Shown here piece by piece: positions 1 to 7,400 of a stretch of 12,057 bases of DNA (within the stretch, counting starts at the first letter, position 1; the number at the start of each line of letters is the position of its first letter). This DNA is from an uncultured Collinsella sp. (GTDB taxonomy: Bacteria; Actinomycetota; Coriobacteriia; Coriobacteriales; Coriobacteriaceae). A program made the position numbers and the translations under genes. The notes beneath the pieces were generated by a model, which saw only the letters and a program-made list of their open reading frames with translations, made no database searches and had not been told where the DNA came from. The DNA is taken from the NCBI GenBank assembly GCA_900553215.1, contig USCJ01000028.1, positions 1 through 12,057 of the forward strand. Direction: 5' to 3'.

Positions 1-467
1 CCCGCCATGAGGACTTCTTCGCTCGTGCCGTGGTAGATGGGCATGCTCACGTCGATGGAGGGAATCTCGATCCAGCTCATCATAGGGTCGCGGTCAAAGA
101 TGAGCTGCTGAGCGTAGGGCTCGATCTGATCGGCGGGAAGCTCGGTGGCCTCGCCCGCCAGCTGCTCGTTAAAGGAGCGCGCCTGGAGCAGGATGCGCTC
201 GCGCTCCTCGGCAGACAGCGCGTCCACGGTGCTGGACACGGTGCTGATCTGGTTGAACACGCCCGAGGCCTCGAGCCGGTCCAAGATCCACGGCCAGGTC
301 ATAAGGCCCACGCCAACAAGGATGATCACGATGGTGATGAGCCGGTCGGCCCAGCGCGGCAGTCGCTTGCGGCGACGCTTGGGCTTTGGTTGAGGTTTGG
401 GCTGAGGGCTTGAGCCACCGTCTGCCGCGGCGTTATTGCTCTTCATATGTTTGGTGCCCTGCACCAT
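1..467 (-). CDS. Class C (pilus) sortase, N-terminal part, cut by window edge
   Basis: This gene encodes the start of a membrane-anchored pilus sortase, the transpeptidase that cuts LPXTG-type signals and joins pilin subunits through lysine side chains. 155 codons are visible. Residues 1-40 form a cytoplasmic tail rich in Pro, Lys and Arg (PKPQPKPKRRRKR). A transmembrane helix follows at about 42-62. Residues 65-128 are a helical linker, and the sortase fold begins at about 131 with SWIEIPSIDVSMPIYHGTSEEVLMA. This matches the class C consensus I-E-I-P-x-I-x-x-x-x-P-I-Y-H-G-T-S-E-E-V-L. The catalytic His, Cys and Arg lie beyond the window. I chose the ATG at 467 because AGAGGAG sits 9 bases upstream; an in-frame ATG at 446 has a poorer site. 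A typical DPF/DPW lid motif is not obvious before the beta-barrel; DP appears only at residues 127-128. The gene follows the three pilin genes on the same strand, so it probably polymerises them. The family call is firm, but the exact substrate is inferred from position. Confidence 0.9.
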   Translation of the reverse strand, partial: MVQGTKHMKSNNAAADGGSSPQPKPQPKPKRRRKRLPRWADRLITIVIILVGVGLMTWPWILDRLEASGVFNQISTVSSTVDALSAEERERILLQARSFNEQLAGEATELPADQIEPYAQQLIFDRDPMMSWIEIPSIDVSMPIYHGTSEEVLMA

Positions 468-650
468 CGCCGGTCACTCCTCTACAGCTCAGGTTGTCTA
501 AACAAATAATAGCCGAATCGCGAGCTTCCGCGCCGGACAACACAGCTAGACAGCATTGTGCGGCGCGAGCATAGGCCAGCATTTGCGTTTTCAAAATGTC
601 CCGGATCGGCGGGGCGATTCGGGATACAATGTCAACAGAAAACGACGCAC

Positions 651-752
651 CCCGCGTAAGTACTTAGGAGCGCGGGCAGCCTAGTTTTCAGCTTTAGTTA
701 AATGCCCGGGATCCGACCCCCGGGCATTCTTATTTGCGCTTGCGGCGCAAAT
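651..752. other. Cluster of three hairpins, possible small RNA or leader
   Basis: There are three inverted repeats in a row. Arms CCCGCG (651-656) and CGCGGG (671-676) flank a loop that contains the 10-base palindrome TAAGTACTTA. Arms AATGCCCGGG (701-710) and CCCGGGCATT (719-728) pair perfectly around an 8-base loop and are followed on the plus strand by CTTATTT. Arms ATTTGCGC (732-739) and GCGCAAAT (745-752) enclose 5 bases. On the plus strand the second hairpin resembles an intrinsic terminator, and TACAAT at 625-630 could start a transcript of about 100 bases. On the minus strand the cluster would sit in the sortase leader. I do not recognise an RNA family, and which strand is transcribed is open. 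Confidence 0.4.
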
Positions 753-871
753 GCCTTCTACCGTCCGCACCGCGCGTGCGCCTACGGACCTTAATCCGAA
801 CCTCATACGAGTCAAGAAACGCGATGACGAACGTACCCGCATCGGACGGTGGAGGCTGGCTGCGTTATCCC

Positions 872-908
872 AAAAAACGGGGCAGAATCCAGTGCGGAGT
901 CTGCCCCG
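872..908 (-). terminator. Intrinsic terminator of the pilin genes
   Basis: On the minus strand a perfect 9-base stem (CGGGGCAGA 908-900 pairing with TCTGCCCCG 886-878) encloses a 13-base loop. Six T residues (877-872) follow at once. It lies about 100 bases downstream of the backbone-pilin stop codon and is the clearest intrinsic terminator in the window. It separates the three pilin genes from the sortase gene. Confidence 0.85.
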
Positions 909-1008
909 AAAAGAAAATGACAAAGCAAGAACGTGGATGGACGAGAAAAGTGTCCGCAAGTCTCATGGCCATCACATCCCACCTGCCAAAGGGATGGGTG
1001 AGCGAGCG

Positions 1009-2670
1009 TTACTCCTGCTCGGACTCCTCAGCCTGCTTACGGCTGCGGATGAGATGAGCCACGCCGATGCACAGCACCGCGCCACCAGCGATCCAAGTGA
1101 ACGTCACGCCGTTAAGGCCGGTGAGCGGGAGGCCGGAACCCTGCTTGTTTTTGACGATCAAGGCAGCAGTACCGTTGTCCGTGTTAGTCGTGTCAACCTC
1201 GACCAAATTGGAACCCCTGGTGCTCGTCTTGACCGTAATCTTGTTTTCTCCCTCTCCCTCTGCTTGGTTGAATCCAATGGCTTTGATGGTGAAGGTGAAC
1301 TCGGGGATGGTGTTATAGCCGGCGAGCGTATGGGTCTCCTTGACGGTGTAGGTGCCGGCATCGAGGCCCTTGACGTTAATCTCGCCGGAGTCGGTGGTCG
1401 TGAACTCATAAGCCTCAGTACCGAGGGAGCCATTCTCCTGGACATACATGTCCTTGGATGCAATATCGTCGGGATCAGTGGCACGGATGGTGAACTTTAC
1501 GCCCTTAAGTATCTTATTCTCATCCGTCGCGTCCTTCTTGACGAGCTTGAGCGCATAGGTGTAGTCGCGCACGGTGTCGGGCACAGACTCACCCCGGGAA
1601 TCGTGGCCAGGGTTGTTGGAGTAGATGAGCTTGACGGTGTTGGAGTTGCCCGTGCCACCGACAACGACATGCTGGGACTTATTCGGGTCGAGCTTGGCGC
1701 TGTACGTGACAACGACCCTTGTATGCTCGCCGACAGTGACGCCGGCCGCCGTGGCGGCAGCCTTAAGATCGTCAAACTTTACGCTCAAGACCGTTCTGCC
1801 ATTTGAATCGGGATCAGACACGGTCACAGAAGTAGGCGTGATCTGAGTCTCACCAATCACGGCCTTGACAGTGGACTTATCAACAGTCAAACCGGCAGAC
1901 AGCTCATCGTGGAACTCATAATAGTAGGTGCTGAACGTGTCGACATTGCTTGCAACCGTGCCGGTCAGCTTGTACTGAACGGTCTGACCCATCTGGGAGT
2001 CCGCCTTGTACTTCCAGTCGTTGTCCGCACCATCGTCCTTGACCTGCTTCGTCACGGTCGGGATGCTCGTCTTCTCGGTAACGACCACTGCGTTGCCGCC
2101 CACGACTGCAAAGATCGGCGAGGTACCGGTCTGCTTCTCATTCGCACTGAGCGAGTCGGTATCGGTCATGAACAGGTAGTAGCCAGCGCTCGTAGTGGTG
2201 AAAGCGCGACCGGCGGCAAAGGAATCGCCCGTAGCGGTAACACTCTTCTCTACAGCCAAGGCAATCTTGTTAAGGATGCTGCTCTGCGGCAGACTCGTGG
2301 TATCAGTGGTATCAGTGATCTTGGAAAGGTAGTCGGCAACGTCAGAAGCGGTCGAGTCTAAGGTAATCCCTGGGGCATTATTATCAACAAGCACCTTCAG
2401 GACCGCAGTCTCTGCGTCATCACTCGCCCACTCAATGTTGGACGCAACCTTACCGGACTTTCCGTCAATAACGTCAGCCTTAAAAATCTGATACGCCTTG
2501 AACGAAGTGGAGTCATTGTCCACGGACTTGTTAATCGTGAGCGAATAGCTGGGGGCAGCACCCTCCGCAGCAAACGCCATCGTGACTGTCGCCATCACGC
2601 CGCCGAAGCTCAGGGCTGCGGTGAGGCCGGCGGTTACTGCCAGGCGTGCGATGTTCTTGGTTGTTTTCAT
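1009..2670 (-). CDS. SpaA/FimA-like backbone (major) pilin, LPLTG-anchored
   Basis: This is a 553-residue cell-wall-anchored fimbrial shaft subunit. Residues 1-35 are a signal peptide (basic start, hydrophobic core, AFA-A cleavage region). An N-terminal domain runs to about 198. A middle isopeptide-type domain spans about 204-355: it starts PTVTKQV, has the YKLTGTVASNVDTFSTYYYEFHDELSAGL strand pattern seen in two pieces at 233-261, and ends NTVKLIYSNNP. A C-terminal CnaB-type domain covers about 370-510. Likely intramolecular isopeptide residues in CnaB are K378 and N508 with E445. E445 sits in an E-box, YTVKETHTLAGY. K208 in TVTKQV, or a nearby Lys, is a candidate pilin-motif or isopeptide lysine. 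The sorting signal is LPLTG (514-518), a hydrophobic helix and a tail starting RSRK. AAAGAGGT lies 7 bases before the ATG. Lack of cysteine in the mature part and its place next to the sortase fit a backbone role, but that role is inferred. Confidence 0.9.
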   Translation of the reverse strand: MKTTKNIARLAVTAGLTAALSFGGVMATVTMAFAAEGAAPSYSLTINKSVDNDSTSFKAYQIFKADVIDGKSGKVASNIEWASDDAETAVLKVLVDNNAPGITLDSTASDVADYLSKITDTTDTTSLPQSSILNKIALAVEKSVTATGDSFAAGRAFTTTSAGYYLFMTDTDSLSANEKQTGTSPIFAVVGGNAVVVTEKTSIPTVTKQVKDDGADNDWKYKADSQMGQTVQYKLTGTVASNVDTFSTYYYEFHDELSAGLTVDKSTVKAVIGETQITPTSVTVSDPDSNGRTVLSVKFDDLKAAATAAGVTVGEHTRVVVTYSAKLDPNKSQHVVVGGTGNSNTVKLIYSNNPGHDSRGESVPDTVRDYTYALKLVKKDATDENKILKGVKFTIRATDPDDIASKDMYVQENGSLGTEAYEFTTTDSGEINVKGLDAGTYTVKETHTLAGYNTIPEFTFTIKAIGFNQAEGEGENKITVKTSTRGSNLVEVDTTNTDNGTAALIVKNKQGSGLPLTGLNGVTFTWIAGGAVLCIGVAHLIRSRKQAEESEQE

Positions 2671-2778
2671 GTTGGGACCTCTTTCTTGGAGGTTGCTTTA
2701 ATTCTCGTCATCACCAAAAGTCAGCAGGCTCATTTCCCTGCGCTCTAATCGCTACGGAGGTAGTACGCCACTGAGCAA

Positions 2779-2785
2779 GGGGGGG
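2779..2785. repeat. Seven-G run in the gap between the two pilin genes
   Basis: The plus strand has GGGGGGG (C7 in the mRNA direction) four bases after the stop codon of the upstream minor pilin and about 110 bases before the backbone-pilin start. It is outside any coding frame, so slippage would change only the spacer. The 118-base gap has no terminator-like hairpin, so read-through from the upstream pilin is likely. Confidence 0.5.
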
Positions 2786-2788
2786 CAA

Positions 2789-4444
2789 TTATTTATCATG
2801 GCGACCTCCTCCCCGCTTGATGACGAGCGCGACGACAATAGCCACTACTCCGATGACGGCCAAAGCCGTTACCAACACCAACGTTCTATCTCCCGTCGAG
2901 GGCATAAAGCCTCGACTCACTTCGTTACTTGGGGTGTTAAGCACCGACAACTCGACTAAACCCTTCCCGGCATCGGCGGCATCAACTCGCAGAGGGCTTT
3001 CGGCCGATACGGTCACCTTAGGCTTGGCGGCCGCCACCTGGTCGACATCCAGGCCCTCGGCCTTGACCGTCACGCAGCACGTGCCCTCAAAGGCGGTGTA
3101 GCCCTTGGGCGCCTTGAGCTCGCGGACCTCCAGCTTGCCCGAGTCCACGCCCGAGACGGTCACGCGGCCGTCCTCGCCCGTGGTGACGGTGGCCTTGCCC
3201 TCCGCATCCCACGTGCCATCGGCCGCTAGCGTGCGGCCGCGGTCGTCGGCGATGCTCAGGACCGCCCCGGCAAGCGGCTTGTCGCCGTCGCTGCCGCGCT
3301 TGGTGAGCGCGAGATCCCAGGTGTAGGCGCACGCATCATCGCTCGGCGTGCGAGTGAAGCCGGCATCGCTGAACTGGTCGGCAAAGGGAGAGCGCGGGTA
3401 ACGCAGGTAGACCTCGTTGGGGTTGCCCTTCGCGATGCCGTGGTTGCACGCGCTGTTGAGCGGCGCGTTGTACACGGCGACCACGCGGGCGCCCGCGGTG
3501 AAGGCGTCGGCCCCGCCGAGCGCGGCGATGAGGTCGCCGGTACGCACGGTGAAGGTTCCGTCAACCGCTACCTTGGTGGCGCACTGGGCCGTGATGTCGG
3601 TCCAGCCCTTCGCGGGCTCGGTGTCGGCTCGGCCGTCCTTGCCGGTCTGGACGGCGTCGAAGCCACCGTCCGCGCCCGCCGCCACGTACACGCGCATGCT
3701 CGCGGCCACCTTGGAGGGGTCGAGCCCCGCGCTCATGGTGTCGACGAACCGCACCGCGTAGGTGTCGTAGGCCGTGAGCCCCGCCGGGACCGTGGCAGAG
3801 AGGCGCCAGTACAGGTCGTCGGCGACCGTGGCGTCGGCGGCCTTCTGCCATGCGGCGGTGCTGTCCTCCAGCACGTGCTTGGACACCTTGGGGGTCGCGG
3901 CCTTGGGCTTGACGGTGACGGCGCTGCCGCCCACCAGGGCCATGATCGGCGCGGTGCCGGCCTCGCCCTGGGCGATGGCGTCGTCGTCGGCGACGATGAG
4001 CCAGTAGCCGCAGGGCAGCTCGGCCGCCGTGCCCGCGTTGAGGGCCGCGAGCTCGGCGCCAGAGCTCTGGAGGGAACGAGCGAGCTGCGCGCTCAGCGCG
4101 CTCGTAAGGTGGGAATCGGTGTTGAGCCACTCGGCAGCTTCCTGCGCGGTGGTCTGGGAATTGGGCATGCCGGCGCTGTGCAGCACAGGCAGCGCGGCGT
4201 CGCGCACGGCGTCGCTTGCCCAGGCGAGGTCGGTGGCGATCTTGGCGTCGCTGTCGCCGTCGACGACGTTGGCGCTAAAGATCTGGTAGGCGTCGTAGCT
4301 GCGCGCCACGGTGCCGCTCACCGTGATGGAACCGGTCGAGGTCGGCGCGGCCTGCGCGGATGCGGGGAACACAACCGCGCAGGTGCCGATCAGGAGGGTA
4401 AGCAGCGCAAACAAGATCGGGAAGGAGCAAACTTTCTTATTCAC
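2789..4444 (-). CDS. SpaA-like minor or basal pilin, MPSTG-anchored, GTG start
   Basis: This is a 551-residue secreted pilin paralogous to the backbone pilin. Both share an N-terminal block of the type AYQIF-x-A-x-V-x-DG then WASD, a middle domain ending N-P/S-N-x-V-x-L-x-Y, and a C-terminal CnaB-type domain. The signal peptide is residues 1-32 (cleavage near ASAQA-A). Candidate isopeptide residues are K189 with N343 in the middle domain, and K382 with N503 plus E442 (VRELKAPKGY E-box) in the last. The sorting motif is the variant MPSTG (514-518), followed by a long hydrophobic helix and tail KRGGGRHDK. I chose GTG at 4444 because GGGAGGT lies 7 bases upstream and it gives a clean signal peptide; an upstream ATG at 4525 would add 27 residues without a fitting signal. 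The start overlaps the tip gene by 8 bases, implying translational coupling. Six cysteines in the mature part and markedly higher GC set it apart from its neighbours. Minor or basal role is inferred. Confidence 0.87.
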   Translation of the reverse strand: MNKKVCSFPILFALLTLLIGTCAVVFPASAQAAPTSTGSITVSGTVARSYDAYQIFSANVVDGDSDAKIATDLAWASDAVRDAALPVLHSAGMPNSQTTAQEAAEWLNTDSHLTSALSAQLARSLQSSGAELAALNAGTAAELPCGYWLIVADDDAIAQGEAGTAPIMALVGGSAVTVKPKAATPKVSKHVLEDSTAAWQKAADATVADDLYWRLSATVPAGLTAYDTYAVRFVDTMSAGLDPSKVAASMRVYVAAGADGGFDAVQTGKDGRADTEPAKGWTDITAQCATKVAVDGTFTVRTGDLIAALGGADAFTAGARVVAVYNAPLNSACNHGIAKGNPNEVYLRYPRSPFADQFSDAGFTRTPSDDACAYTWDLALTKRGSDGDKPLAGAVLSIADDRGRTLAADGTWDAEGKATVTTGEDGRVTVSGVDSGKLEVRELKAPKGYTAFEGTCCVTVKAEGLDVDQVAAAKPKVTVSAESPLRVDAADAGKGLVELSVLNTPSNEVSRGFMPSTGDRTLVLVTALAVIGVVAIVVALVIKRGGGRHDK

Positions 4445-7400
4445 GACGCTTACCTCCCTTCGCATTCGCCTTGCGACGAATGTGCATCCAGGCCGCAGCA
4501 GCGCAAAGCACCACCGCGCCGGCAAGGTACGTCAGAGTGACGCCCGACATACCAGAAAGGGGCAAAGAGGTGGAGTAGGTGTTGGTGAAGGTGGGGGTGG
4601 AACTTTCAGTGAGTTCGCGGCCCGTGTCGTTGGTCACTGGCTTGCCATCACGATCCTGAATCTGCTTGTAGGTCGCAGTGACGTCGATATGGTGGTTAGA
4701 GTCGTCAGTCGCGTTAACCGTAATCTGATAGACCGACTTGTCGTACGTATAGTGCGAGAACAGCGAACCGTCGTCTTTCTCGCGCACGTAGTACGTGAAG
4801 GTCTTGGAAGCACCACGGCCAGCGGGGCCAGACGCGAGCTGGTCGAGTTGATCGAGTTTGTAATCAATCTTGTCGAAGCTCAGGGTCTGGGACTTGTCGC
4901 CGTCGGCAGGGGTGGACTTGCTGCTAACGATATCCGTAAAATCTGTGTCGGTCGCAAGCTGGAGCGTGAACTCCTTCATCTCGCCACCCTCAACGACCTT
5001 AGTCGCCATAGGCGTCCAGGAGCCCTTCGAGTCGTACGGAGTGAACTTGTTAGTGAAAGTCGTGGAGTCACCCTCACAGATAATTGGATAATAGTCTCCA
5101 CTCTTCTGCACCTTGCTCCTCGCTTTTACGTTCTCCCACTTCCCAGACGACTCGCGGAATTCGTACTTGGTTACACCGACGTTTTTAATCGTGTAGTTAT
5201 GGATGTAAAGATCCTTCAGTTGGCTTGAGTTTTCTTTACTCGGAACAGACATGAGCAAGGTCTTGGTATCTTCGGCCGTCACCACAATCTTATACACGCT
5301 GGAGTCGTACGTGATGCCAGAATCACCACCGGGGTCTTCGACCAAGTAGTATGTGATTTCGTTACCCGCGCCACTCGATGCGAATTGTTCACCAAGGTCA
5401 AACGTAATGCTGCCTTCTGCATCATTTGCTGCTGTTCCAACCTCGGTGCAAACGTCGCGATTGAATGTCGTGCCAGCTGTCGTGCCAGCCAAAGGGTCGT
5501 CTGAATCCTTGCGATACACCGTAAAGGAGAACTCCCCATCATTGAGCTTGCGGCCTTCCAGCTTCTTGGTCGCCTTGAGCTTGAGGCTCGGATAGACATA
5601 CGTGTCCTCAGGCGCGCCCATGTACAGGTCGCCGTTCGACATGATGCCGCCGCCATGGTTCCAGGAATAATTGCCCGTGATAAACGTCGCGCCCGCCTCT
5701 AGCGCAGCCTTTCGCGCATTGATCGCCTCGGGGTCTTGAGCCTTAACATCCGAACTCAGGCCGATGCTTTTATATACCTGCACGCCACCGTTAGCGGGGA
5801 TAGTAATGGCTTTCTGGAGCTCTAAGCTTCCCCGATACTTAGCATCGCCGCCGCCAAGCATTTTGCCAATCACCGCCGCGATCGGAGTCGTATGACCCTC
5901 CGCCGCAAGGAAGAAGTCCGCGTGGCCGTTTTCGCGAAACACTTCGGCATTGTAGGCGTCGGAGTCCTGGTCCTTACCGTGACCACCGCCGGAAAGATGG
6001 GGGGTGCCGTTATTGCCTGTATTACTCACGGATTCGTAGTCGTTCGCGTTTTGCTCATTTCCGGCAGAAGTATTACCGAAAATCGCCGTGCCGTCGGTGC
6101 CTGTCACCAAAGTCTTACCCGTCGGGCAAACCGCAACGCCGCCACCGTAGCCACCGGCCTCATTGCTGCTTATATAGGAGTTATAGACAAATAGCCTACC
6201 AGCATTAGACGCGACCTTAGAATCGCCCTGGACGAAGATGCCGCCTCCACCCCAGTCAAAGCGAGACATGCAGTGGTTATTAGTGATATAGACTGGATTT
6301 GAATTTGACGTTCCTTTTATCATCGCGTCAACCATCTGGCCCACGCGAATGCCGGCACCCTCAGAGCGAAAACTCACGTTAGAGGCAATAGTTCCCCCCG
6401 TAATGTTGAGCCATGCCATTGTCTTGCGCGAGCTCGCCCCTTGGTGTTCGATGTCGGTCACATAGACGCCGCCGCCGGCTTCCTCAGAATAGTTGCCCGT
6501 GATCTGGCCGCCCGAAATGGTGACATGAGTACCGTTTTTAGCGGCAAGTCCAGCACCGCCATGATCGCCATTACCATCGTTACCACAGTAATTGGCATAT
6601 TTATTGTTAGTAATGTAGCCACCAGAAACAGTAACGCTGCCGCCTTCGGCCATGATGCCGCCGCCGAAACCAACACCAGTAGCAAGCGTGCTGTTGCCGG
6701 AGATTACGCCATTAGTTATGTTGACCGTGGAGTCTTTAGCATACACACCACCGCCACTAGGAGCACTGTTGCCGGCAATTACGCCACCGGAAACCTCGAG
6801 GGTCGAATTACCGTGTATTTCAATTCCGCCGCCCGCACCCGAGCCAGAAGCTCCACACACATAGCCGCCGCGCATGTTGACGGTAGAGCCGTTCTCGGCA
6901 TAGACCAAGCTGCTAACGCTGCCGCCTTGTTTTTGCGTGATCACGCCGCTCACAAGGTTAAACGTGCCGCCCTTGCCGTTGTTGTTATATAGATTGATGA
7001 GCTTTAGATTTGCGTTGCCGCCGCACGCCACGATGGCGCCCTTAATATCGACGCTATGGCTGACAAGCGTCTCGATTGTCCCTGTACCACTCGGGGTCGA
7101 TTTAGTCACGTAGTAGGTAAGATCAGACGGAATGCCATCATCGTATTTTAGCTCGGCTTTCTCGCCATAATTATCGGGATTCAGGTCCTGCCCCTGATTA
7201 GTCAGCTGTCGAACATCGTTAACCGTCTCAGTCACCGGCGCGAAGTCCTTAATTTCGTCCTTAATTGTAAGTGTTGCGCCGCCAGCAACATCAAATAACG
7301 GCTTGTCGGTGTTCAAGCACTTGATCTTATGACCGTTTAGATTAAGGGTGATATTGATGGGGTTGTCGTCAGTTTGTTCAAACCTAATCTCTTGGTTGCA

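Larger units (their letters stand above)
468..1008. other. Gene-free gap between backbone pilin and sortase, with hairpins
   Basis: I see no credible gene in this 541-base stretch. Reading frames on both strands here lack a ribosome binding site and run across the terminator at 872-908. The gap holds that terminator, a cluster of three hairpins at 651-752, and isolated promoter-like hexamers. These are TATTAT on the minus strand (511-506, upstream of the sortase), TACAAT on the plus strand (625-630) and TTGACA on the minus strand (635-630). None of them has a well-spaced partner hexamer, so I do not call a promoter. Because a strong terminator precedes the gap, the sortase gene probably has its own promoter here or depends on read-through. 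Confidence 0.6.

Noticed and set aside
681..959. 92-codon minus-strand frame after the backbone pilin
   Set aside because: It runs through the intrinsic terminator and hairpins and shows no start signal or protein family.
751..1806. 351-codon open frame on the plus strand opposite the backbone pilin
   Set aside because: It crosses the terminator, has no ribosome binding site, and its protein has no recognisable domain. It is the antisense shadow of a well-supported pilin.
4445..4525. Upstream ATG extension of the minor pilin (27 extra residues)
   Set aside because: It overlaps the tip gene deeply, lacks a ribosome binding site and would bury the signal peptide. The GTG at 4444 has GGGAGGT at 7 bases.
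3440..4540. 366-codon open frame on the plus strand opposite the minor pilin
   Set aside because: Its composition (rich in Arg, Gly, His and Val) is typical of the reverse strand of a GC-rich gene, and the minus-strand pilin has full domain and signal evidence.
4311..5228. 305-codon plus-strand frame spanning the junction of tip and minor pilin genes
   Set aside because: It lies antisense to two real genes with no start signal or domain.
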